A program made the position numbers and the translations under genes. 64,000 nucleotides of DNA from Arenibacter sp. F26102 (GTDB lineage Bacteria > Bacteroidota > Bacteroidia > Flavobacteriales > Flavobacteriaceae), in assembly GCF_023015865.1 (NCBI RefSeq), contig NZ_JALKBC010000004.1, forward strand, positions 770-64,769, given 5' to 3'. The notes under the pieces are model-generated. The model saw only the letters and a program-made list of their open reading frames with translations, did no database searches and had not been told where the DNA came from. This document shows positions 1 through 7,044 of this stretch, one piece after another. Positions within the stretch are counted from its first letter, which is position 1; every line of letters begins with the position of its first letter.

Positions 1-342
1 AAAATCTTTGGCAGTCTATATGCCGACAAAGGATATATCTCGAAAGAACTCGTGGAAATGCTCTTCGACCAGGGCCTGCACCTGGTCACCGGGATCAGGA
101 ACAATATGAAGAATGTGCTGATGGACATGCGGGACAAGATACTCCTTCGAAAAAGATCCGTCATCGAAACGGTAAACGACCAGCTCAAGAATATCTGCCA
201 GGCGGAACATTCGCGCCACCGAAGCTTTGGAAACTTCATTACCAACTTGGTGGCCAGCCTTATCGCCTACTCCTTTCAAGAAAAAAAACCGGGAATCAAA
301 TTTGAAACAGAAAACACCTCACAATTGACATTATTTTATTAA
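1..342 (+). CDS. IS982-family transposase, C-terminal part (5' end outside window)
   Basis: The frame is open from base 1 and ends with TAA at 340-342, giving 113 visible residues. It reads ADKGYI near the start, then DKILLRKRSVIETVNDQLK and SRHRS, which is the conserved end of the IS982-family DDE transposase; the glutamate in RSVIETV is the likely last acidic catalytic residue. The enzyme would cut and move the insertion sequence. The first part lies upstream of the window, so it cannot be said whether the element is intact. Its base composition is richer in GC than the following DNA. The family call rests on recognised motifs, not on a search. Confidence 0.85.
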   Translation, partial: KIFGSLYADKGYISKELVEMLFDQGLHLVTGIRNNMKNVLMDMRDKILLRKRSVIETVNDQLKNICQAEHSRHRSFGNFITNLVASLIAYSFQEKKPGIKFETENTSQLTLFY

Positions 343-344
343 AA

Positions 345-363
345 GCTTAGATCGAACTCAGGT
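345..363. repeat. probable right terminal inverted repeat of the IS
   Basis: These 19 bases end in ...AACTCAGGT, so the outside end reads ACC on the other strand, as expected for an IS982 terminus. The partner repeat is outside the window, so the exact length of the inverted repeat is inferred. Confidence 0.5.
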
Positions 364-694
364 TAAAAACAAAACGCAATTATATTCGGTAAATCCTAAA
401 TACCTTCCCATGGATCTCAATTTTCCTAAAAATAAAGTATTGGGGGTTTTAATGGCATTATCCAAACCTTTTGTTCAAACAAAAAAATCGAGTGCTAGGC
501 TGAGAATGATTGAATATAGAGGGAGAGTAACTGCTACAATGGCTTATGATGCAAAACCAATAAATGACCATTTTGTAAAAATAGATGATCATACGGTTTT
601 AGGTGTAATGGATAAAAAAGGAGATTCCAGAAATTTCCCTTATGCATTCGTACTTGAGCGAGACGATAAAACAAACTTCGACATAAAATTTTAA
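364..694 (+). pseudogene. 5'-truncated GXWXG/DUF4334-family gene, interrupted by the IS
   Basis: An ATG at 410 would give a 94-residue protein, but the same frame stays open leftwards to the IS border and reads YSVNPKYLPM just before that ATG, which looks like family sequence. The remaining part includes KPFVQTKKSSARLRMIEYRG, KPINDHF and VLGVMDKKGD, typical of the C-terminal DUF4334 half of small GXWXG-DUF4334 proteins of unknown function. The N-terminal GXWXG half is missing. The simplest reading is that the IS inserted into the gene and the remnant is not functional. Translation from 410 cannot be excluded. Confidence 0.7.
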
Positions 695-755
695 CCTATT
701 AATAATGGAATTTAAAGGCTAAGTAGTCCTTATCCCCCTAGCTGGATCGAGCTTG

Positions 756-773
756 CCTCGCCGTCAGGCAGGC
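756..773. repeat. short dispersed GC-rich repeat, copy 1
   Basis: The 18-base sequence CCTCGCCGTCAGGCAGGC lies in the gene-free gap 695-901. A copy with one base deleted is at 4737-4753. It can fold on itself (GCCT with AGGC) and is much more GC-rich than its surroundings, so it looks like a REP-type intergenic repeat. Nothing else was recognised in this gap. Confidence 0.45.
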
Positions 774-901
774 GCAACGCTTGTACTTTTGTCTCGTAGG
801 CAGCCAGGCCTTTGTTAAAGGATACAGCAATATAATACCACCCATAATGTCCATGGTCATTGGGACAAAATGTTGCAATTTAGTTAATGTTTTATAGTCT
901 A

Positions 902-2974
902 TTATTTTCCTTCAGGAGTCTTTAAACTGTTCAAGTTGCCTGAGTCAATTATTTGAATACTACTGCCCTCAAAATCGTCGCCAATATCCTGGTATCTACC
1001 ACCAATGTGTTGGGCAAGGAATGCCTCAGAAACCGCAAAGAACGAAAGATTATTTTCTTGTCTTGCAAAGCCATGTCCCTCATCAGGATAAAGTACGTAG
1101 GTTACAGGAATTTGTTTCTCGTTCATAGCCTTGACAATCTGATCGGCCTCAGCTTGTTTAACACGTGGATCATTCGCCCCCTGCCCTATCAGCAATGGTT
1201 TTATGATACTGTCTACGCGGTTTAACGGTGAGCGTTCTTCAAGTAGAGCAAGGCCTTCCTCGGTATCCGGATCTCCAATGTGCTGAACAAAGACATCACG
1301 GAACGATTTCCAATATGGTGGAATTGTATTGAGAAGGGTTGTGAGATTGGATGGGCCAACGATGTCCACACCGCAAGCGAATACATCTGGGGTATAGGTA
1401 AGGCCTACCAAGGTGGCATAACCACCATAACTTCCTCCCATAATAGCTACATTTTCCTTTTCGGCAATTTTTTCTTGCACCATCCAGTCCACGGCATCTA
1501 TTAGGTCATCATGCATCTTACCGGCCCATTCCTTGGCAGCAATATTGATAAATTTCTTCCCAAAGCCGATAGATCCCCTAAAATTGGTGCTTAGTACTAC
1601 ATACCCCCTATTGGCCAACCATTGGTGTAAACCGTTGAATCCAAAATTATCTCTACCCCAAGGTCCGCCATGGACCAATAAAACGGTTGGAGCTGGTTTG
1701 GAGGTTCTACCATTAACATCCAATTCTCGGGGTATGGTGAGGTAGGAAACCAATTTATAACCATCCCTGCTCTCAATCTCAACGGGGTACATATTGGCCA
1801 ATGGCACATCATCAAATTCAGGTTTGGAGGCAACTAGGAATTCGGCTTTTTTCGCCTTTAGGTCATACTTGTAATATTTTAAATATTCCTGTGGCGAATC
1901 ATAGGATAATATCCAAGTGTTATTATCCGTAGATCTAAAATGTACAGTTAATTCGCCCTCTTTAAATGTATTAAGATAATCCAGGTTCCCCTTTGCTTCT
2001 TCGGTCAATGGAACCCATTCCTTGCGTAGATAATTGGTGGCATAGGCCTCAACTTCATAGGTGGTAGGATGCACCAAAATATCGGCAATATCAGATTTTT
2101 CGTTTTCCGCTATTACTTTCTTTTCATCGGTTTCCAGATTTAAGGTGTACAGGGCCGCTTTGTCCCTGTCCCTGCTGTCTATCATATAGGCGTTCTGGTT
2201 GTTTTTGTCGAATCCAAAGAAACCAAACGTAAGCATATCCTCTTGTGGAACCCTAAAATATTCCTCCCACTTGCCATTATTGTATTTGTAAACAATTTGG
2301 CCCCCAGCTGGATTAGTCCTCGTGGCCAGACGGATATTGTTTAGGTTATCGGGCAAAATCTGTAAAAAAGATTCATCTTTCAATACTAGCTTCATTTTGT
2401 GGGTATTCAAATCTACTTTGTAGACATCCATATTGGAAGGGTCCGAATTATTTATCTGGATGAGTATTTCCTCTGGATTCTCCCTGGATACGCTTAGAAT
2501 ATCTGCCCTTGGCCGCACGATCTGCCCTGTATTGGGGTCTGTAATCGGTTTCCCATCAGCTCCTATAATCTCCTCCTGTGGGGTAAGGTCAGTATCCGTT
2601 TTGCTTTCCACATCCACTAAATGAACATGCCAGTTCTCATCACCACCCTTATCCTGCGCATACAATATATTTCCTGGTTTGTAGCTCCATTGATAGGCCT
2701 GTATCCCGCGCAAGGTATCGTTGGTAATTGGCTGGGCGCTCTCCGGATTTTCTATAGGGGCCACCCATATATTCATAACGTTGTTGACCGGGGCTCTATA
2801 ACTAAAATATTTACCGTCTGGGCTAATCCTTACCTGTATTTTGTCAGGGTTCCCAAAAAAAAGTTCACGGTCTACCAGATCTGGGACTTTGACTTCTGTC
2901 ATTTCTTTTTCTTTCTCGGCACATCCAAAGATTAAAAAGCAAATTAAAATGAATAAAGAGGTAGTTGTTTTCAT
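902..2974 (-). CDS. S9-family prolyl oligopeptidase-like lipoprotein
   Basis: A 690-residue serine peptidase. The N-terminus is a lipoprotein signal ending in LIFGC, so it is probably anchored to a membrane facing the periplasm or outside. Residues about 30-400 form the beta-propeller-like region of S9 enzymes (WVAPIENPESAQPIT and similar repeats). The C-terminal alpha/beta hydrolase domain has VLLVHGGPWGR, the nucleophile motif GGSYGGYA (Ser near 514), GANDPRV (Asp near 600) and DEGHGFAR (His near 633), so the triad looks complete. It would cut short peptides, often after proline or as a dipeptidyl peptidase; the exact specificity cannot be read. It stands alone, with about 365 gene-free bases upstream. 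Confidence 0.9.
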   Translation of the reverse strand: MKTTTSLFILICFLIFGCAEKEKEMTEVKVPDLVDRELFFGNPDKIQVRISPDGKYFSYRAPVNNVMNIWVAPIENPESAQPITNDTLRGIQAYQWSYKPGNILYAQDKGGDENWHVHLVDVESKTDTDLTPQEEIIGADGKPITDPNTGQIVRPRADILSVSRENPEEILIQINNSDPSNMDVYKVDLNTHKMKLVLKDESFLQILPDNLNNIRLATRTNPAGGQIVYKYNNGKWEEYFRVPQEDMLTFGFFGFDKNNQNAYMIDSRDRDKAALYTLNLETDEKKVIAENEKSDIADILVHPTTYEVEAYATNYLRKEWVPLTEEAKGNLDYLNTFKEGELTVHFRSTDNNTWILSYDSPQEYLKYYKYDLKAKKAEFLVASKPEFDDVPLANMYPVEIESRDGYKLVSYLTIPRELDVNGRTSKPAPTVLLVHGGPWGRDNFGFNGLHQWLANRGYVVLSTNFRGSIGFGKKFINIAAKEWAGKMHDDLIDAVDWMVQEKIAEKENVAIMGGSYGGYATLVGLTYTPDVFACGVDIVGPSNLTTLLNTIPPYWKSFRDVFVQHIGDPDTEEGLALLEERSPLNRVDSIIKPLLIGQGANDPRVKQAEADQIVKAMNEKQIPVTYVLYPDEGHGFARQENNLSFFAVSEAFLAQHIGGRYQDIGDDFEGSSIQIIDSGNLNSLKTPEGK

Positions 2975-3340
2975 ATAGTCAATGGTTTAAATTGAAGTAA
3001 AAGGTAAGCAATTAATTGCTGATTTACAGTGGTTTATCTCGATTATTTTGTTGATTTAGTAGATAAATTTTATTTTTTTCAACCACTGTTGACTAGTCAT
3101 TTGTGACTTTTGGCTTAATTATGCCATTCTTGTCCGTAGGGTTTCTAGACACCATGGCAATACAGAGGTCTTAAGCTGACTCTAAAGCAAAATGTTTTGA
3201 GCTATTTTTTGGAATATATCTAGAATACTTTTAATGTCACGAGCTAGCCTAATAGTGAGCAGATGTGCCATTTAAGCCAACGGACTAATCAAGGAAATAA
3301 TAGTGTAGTATTTACTGGGAAGTCGCCTGTAGTTACACCT
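2975..3340. other. gene-free stretch upstream of the S9 peptidase
   Basis: No plausible gene is seen in these 366 bases. It must hold the promoter of the minus-strand peptidase gene and the end of the upstream agmatine deiminase-like transcript. A loose inverted repeat (CAGTGGTT at 3027-3034 and AACCACTG at 3081-3088) is present but too weak to call a terminator. Otherwise nothing was recognised. Confidence 0.5.
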
Positions 3341-4624
3341 CTAATTGGAAGAAAATAAGGGCTGGTGCATACTAATACAATGTATGCCCCCACCACCTAA
3401 ATTAACAGCAAGGGCATCGATCATGGCTATTTTTCGGTCGGGAAAAGCGGATTGCAAAATTTGAGCGGCCTCTTCATCCATAAGTTTCAATTCGTTAGAC
3501 ATGCCTTCCCTCCAACAACGCTGTCCAATGACCACCTTGTTGGTTATAATGAAATTAAGATAGCTGAGTGCCGCCATGACTTTTATGGGCTCTCCATTCG
3601 GAAAGGTACTTCCGTTGGTATAGTCCAGAGTCTTAATGTACTCGTAAACATAATCCCCTGGATTCATACTTGAAAAAATTGTTCCGGGTAGCGGCATTCT
3701 GATAATAGTAAATGGCTTGCCGTCCTGGTCTGTTGCTTCAGTCAATATTCGGTAATTTTCCTCCATGCGTTTGTGGTTTTCAAAGGCAATTGGATCTTCG
3801 AGATCTACACTGTCCACCTTAGCGAAAAGGATTGTGGAATCATTTACAAAGCGGGCAAATTCGTCAACATGACCATTGGTAGTCACTACCGTGTAGGCTT
3901 TGTCACCGTCTACGGTGGTTATGGGGCCACGGAAAGTATGATCGTCTTCCACCAAACCCTGTTTTAACCAGATAATCTTTTTAACCCCCAAAAGCCTTTT
4001 GTATTCCTTCTCCATATCCACTTTGGTCATTTCTGGATTTCTGTCCATTTCTACTGCTTCCGTAGTAATTAGGGTACCTTTGCCATTCACCTCCCTATTT
4101 CCCCCTTCACTGATCATTGTACTGGAAATTATGGGTAGCTGAAAATGTTTGGCAACCCTTTCATCATACAATTCCTCGGTTTTTGTATCTATGTCCAAAG
4201 TATCGGAATATCCCCAAGAATTAAAGTTGAAATCGGCAATGGCCCAAGTGTTTTGATTGGTTTCCACAAATATGGGTCCCATATCCCGTGCCCAGATCTC
4301 CACGGATGGGAGTTGCAGAAGTTTAAGTTTTGGAAGTTCTCCAAAATGCTTCTTTAGGGATTCCTCGGCTTGGGCCAAAAGTTCTTTGTCCTTGCAAGTT
4401 ATTACGATATCTATATTCCCCAATAATGCTTCAACAATATCAAGTGTTACTTTTTCTACGGATTCTCCTTCCTTATGGTCCGTTGATGGCCATATTAACC
4501 AAATGGCTTCTTGGGTTTCGAACTCTGCTGGTTGATTTAAAACAATTATTGGGTCGGTTTTCTTGGGAGAGGAACAAGAGAGAATAAGCACCACAAATAT
4601 AAAGCTATATAAGATTGACTTCAT
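3341..4624 (-). CDS. agmatine deiminase / peptidylarginine deiminase-family lipoprotein
   Basis: A 427-residue member of the guanidino-group modifying family (PAD_porph type), which turns agmatine into N-carbamoylputrescine plus ammonia, or in some relatives acts on arginine. Visible motifs are WARDMGPIF (residues 111-119), EGGNREVNGKG, GHVDEFARF (catalytic His near 253) and the C-terminal GGGGIHC with the nucleophile Cys near 414. The N-terminus has a lipoprotein signal with the cysteine at residue 17 (ILSC), so unlike classic cytoplasmic AguA it would be exported and lipid-anchored. No putrescine-pathway gene such as aguB is adjacent. The family is certain; substrate and physiological role are inference. 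Confidence 0.88.
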   Translation of the reverse strand: MKSILYSFIFVVLILSCSSPKKTDPIIVLNQPAEFETQEAIWLIWPSTDHKEGESVEKVTLDIVEALLGNIDIVITCKDKELLAQAEESLKKHFGELPKLKLLQLPSVEIWARDMGPIFVETNQNTWAIADFNFNSWGYSDTLDIDTKTEELYDERVAKHFQLPIISSTMISEGGNREVNGKGTLITTEAVEMDRNPEMTKVDMEKEYKRLLGVKKIIWLKQGLVEDDHTFRGPITTVDGDKAYTVVTTNGHVDEFARFVNDSTILFAKVDSVDLEDPIAFENHKRMEENYRILTEATDQDGKPFTIIRMPLPGTIFSSMNPGDYVYEYIKTLDYTNGSTFPNGEPIKVMAALSYLNFIITNKVVIGQRCWREGMSNELKLMDEEAAQILQSAFPDRKIAMIDALAVNLGGGGIHCISMHQPLFSSN

Positions 4625-4736
4625 ACTAACTTGTTTTAAGGATATGTAACGATTAAATATAGTGAATAAACGTATCTGTTGGACATTTATAAGCTAACAT
4701 TAATATGGCCCTTGGCTGGCACCGACGTCACGCCTA

Positions 4737-4753
4737 CCTCGCGTCAGGCAGGC
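4737..4753. repeat. short dispersed GC-rich repeat, copy 2
   Basis: CCTCGCGTCAGGCAGGC differs from the copy at 756-773 only by one missing base. It sits in the short gap between the yifB/comM stop and the agmatine deiminase-like start. It is probably a dispersed intergenic repeat; no function is shown. Confidence 0.45.
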
Positions 4754-4835
4754 CCGTGCACCAATACAATTCCTAGCAACAATGTCACTCAGAATTTTAT
4801 GCTGGGTCGACTACTATTGTGTTTTCCTTACGGTA

Positions 4836-6371
4836 CTACCCCAACCAACCTTCACGGTCTAAAGATCTGTACTGAATGGCTTCGCCAATATGATTTCCAG
4901 TGACATCCGTGGCGTTTTCCAGATCGGCGATCGTTCTTGCTACTTTCAGAATCCTGTCATAGGCACGGGCAGAAAGATTTAATCGTTCCATTGCATTTTT
5001 CAACAGCTCCTTGGAAGGGTCGTCCATCTTACAATGTTTACGAATGTGCTTGGTATTCATCTGGGCATTGTAGTGTACATTTTCCATTTCTTCAAAGCGC
5101 TGGGTCTGAATTTCCCTGGCGGCCGTGACCCTTTTCCTAATTTCCACACTACTTTCCCCTTTGCGTTCTTCTGACAATTTTTCAAAAGGTACCGGGGTTA
5201 CTTCTATGTGAATATCGATACGGTCCAACAATGGCCCTGAAATTTTGCTTAAATAGCGCTGCATATCAGCAGGTGAAGAGGTTACTGGCGAATCGGGGTC
5301 GTTAAAATATCCCCCTGGACTTGGATTCATACTGGCTACCAACATAAAGCTACTGGGATAGGTTACGGTAAACCGTGCCCTTGAAATGGTCACTTCCCTA
5401 TCCTCCAAAGGTTGTCTCATGACCTCCAATACACCCCTTTTAAATTCGGGGAGTTCATCCAAAAACAAAACTCCGTTATGGCTCAATGATATTTCTCCGG
5501 GTTGTGGATAGGCCCCGCCGCCAACCAGGGCGACATCTGAAATAGTGTGATGTGGGCTGCGAAACGGTCTTTGGTTCATAAGTCCCATATTCTTGATCTT
5601 CCCCACTACAGAGTGAATTTTGGTAGTTTCCAAAGCCTCATGTAAAGTCATTGGTGGCAATATAGAAGGGAGGCGTTTGGCCAACATGGTCTTCCCCGCA
5701 CCTGGGGGACCTATCAGGATAATATTATGTCCGCCCGCAGCGGCTATTTCCATACACCGTTTTATGCTTTCCTGCCCTTTGACATCGGAAAAATCAAATT
5801 CAGGGAAATCCAGGCTTTTATAAAATTCTTCCTTGGTGTCGATTATGGTCTGCTCCAAGGGAGTATCCTTATCAAAGAAATCGATAACTTCTTTTATATT
5901 GTCTATGCCATAGACTTCCAGATTATCCACAATAGCGGCCTCTCGGGCATTATCATTTGGCAAAATAAACCCCTTAAACCCTTCTTCCCTTGCCTTAATA
6001 GCGATTGGCAAGGCTCCCTTTATAGGCTGCATACTGCCATCGAGGGAAAGTTCTCCCATGATGATGTATTTTTCAATGGACTCGGATTTTATCTGATTGG
6101 AAGCCGACAAGATACCAATAGCTAGGGTAAGGTCGTAGGCCGAACCTTCCTTGCGAAGATCGGCAGGGGCCATATTTATGGTTATTTTTTTTCCGGGAAT
6201 TTTGTAGCCATTGTTTTGCAATGCTGCTGCAATACGATAATTACTTTCTTTAATGGCATTGTCCGGTAAACCTACTAGATGGTAGCCGATGCCTTTGTCG
6301 ATATTCACTTCAACGGTTATCGTCGTAGCTTCCACCCCAAAAACCGCACTACCGTAAACTTTTGTAAGCAT
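4836..6371 (-). CDS. comM: YifB/ComM-family Mg-chelatase-like AAA+ ATPase
   Basis: A 511-residue protein with the full family architecture. An N-terminal ChlI-like domain (about 1-190) carries VEVNIDKGIGYHLVGLPDNA and INMAPADLRKEGSAYDL. The central AAA+ domain has Walker A GPPGAGKT (about 221-228) and Walker B LFLDELPEF (about 305), followed by the C-terminal domain of the magnesium chelatase subunit type. ComM acts as a DNA branch-migration helicase that helps integrate incoming DNA during natural transformation. That role is known for proteobacterial ComM and only inferred here. No partner gene is adjacent. Confidence 0.92.
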   Translation of the reverse strand: MLTKVYGSAVFGVEATTITVEVNIDKGIGYHLVGLPDNAIKESNYRIAAALQNNGYKIPGKKITINMAPADLRKEGSAYDLTLAIGILSASNQIKSESIEKYIIMGELSLDGSMQPIKGALPIAIKAREEGFKGFILPNDNAREAAIVDNLEVYGIDNIKEVIDFFDKDTPLEQTIIDTKEEFYKSLDFPEFDFSDVKGQESIKRCMEIAAAGGHNIILIGPPGAGKTMLAKRLPSILPPMTLHEALETTKIHSVVGKIKNMGLMNQRPFRSPHHTISDVALVGGGAYPQPGEISLSHNGVLFLDELPEFKRGVLEVMRQPLEDREVTISRARFTVTYPSSFMLVASMNPSPGGYFNDPDSPVTSSPADMQRYLSKISGPLLDRIDIHIEVTPVPFEKLSEERKGESSVEIRKRVTAAREIQTQRFEEMENVHYNAQMNTKHIRKHCKMDDPSKELLKNAMERLNLSARAYDRILKVARTIADLENATDVTGNHIGEAIQYRSLDREGWLG

Positions 6372-7044
6372 TTACCTATTATTTCTCTAAATGTAAGTAA
6401 ATAATATAAATTTTTGGTGTAGCCAATGTGCTAAATTTTAAGGAATTATGGACTTAATGCAATTTAAAGTAGAGAGGTGACTACATATTCGGCCTTCAAT
6501 ATGGGACCTTCGATTTTATGACAGAAACTAGTTCTCTCCACAAAGTTAACAGGATGAGCTAGAAAGGACAAAAGAGGAAAGTCTGACCTGAGTATTTTGG
6601 ATGTAGGTGGTTTTTGGACACCCCTAGCCTCCCGCCGATAATACTGGACAGGCATTCTCGAGAGGGAAATTGTTTTGAACTGTCAACTTGTAATGATGCG
6701 ACAAGGGCTCCTTCCCTTGAATAAGGAAGGTGGATCCTCCGCCAGCGGCGGAGAAGACGTAAGGGATTGAAAACCTAGGTCTTCGGGGGGGAATAGATTG
6801 GGTATGAGCCTATGACTCAGGATTTCAATCTCCCCTTTCTTTCTCCACCTAAGGGCGGGGAAATTAATTTCCCTCTTCGTTCCAAGAGGGGAGCCATTAG
6901 CTAATTGGCAATGAGGCAGTTCCCAAACGGACAATTGTTGATTCAAGAGACAAGTGTTGGAAGTATATTACTTGAAACTGAAAACTACAACTACCAACCT
7001 ACCACTCATAAGTACAGTATCAAATAGCCACTGCAGTCCACAAA
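6372..7044. other. 673-base gene-free stretch with hairpins
   Basis: Two short open frames here (63 and 87 residues, minus strand) have low-complexity, unlikely protein sequences and no recognisable family, so they are not called. The left part holds the promoter region of comM. The middle contains several close inverted repeats (separate entry), and the right part leads to the penicillin acylase stop. It looks like a decayed mobile or repeat element rather than coding DNA. Confidence 0.5.
6710..6890. repeat. cluster of small inverted repeats
   Basis: Four self-complementary pieces lie within 180 bases: CCTTCC/GGAAGG at 6710-6715 and 6725-6730; CTCCGCC/GGCGGAG at 6737-6743 and 6747-6753 with a 3-base loop; the perfect 16-base palindrome GGGAAATTAATTTCCC at 6858-6873; and CCCTCTT/AAGAGGG at 6871-6877 and 6884-6890. 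This density is unlike the neighbouring gaps and suggests a folded RNA or a REP/MITE-like remnant. Confidence 0.45.

Larger units (their letters stand above)
1..363 (+). mobile_element. IS982-family insertion sequence, right end
   Basis: The element contains the transposase end and a short non-coding tail. Its right boundary is placed at about base 363, where the sequence read on the minus strand starts ACCTGAGTTCG; IS982-type ends commonly begin with ACC. The reading frame of the interrupted neighbour gene becomes recognisable directly after this point. The left end and the target duplication are not in the window. Confidence 0.7.

Noticed and set aside
3027..3088. Inverted repeat CAGTGGTT / AACCACTG as a terminator
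   Set aside because: The loop is 46 bases and the stem only 8; there is no matching T-run in the needed direction.
6464..6946. Two minus-strand open frames of 63 and 87 codons
   Set aside because: The amino-acid sequences are proline- and serine-rich without family likeness, and they cover the inverted repeats. They look like chance frames in repeat DNA.
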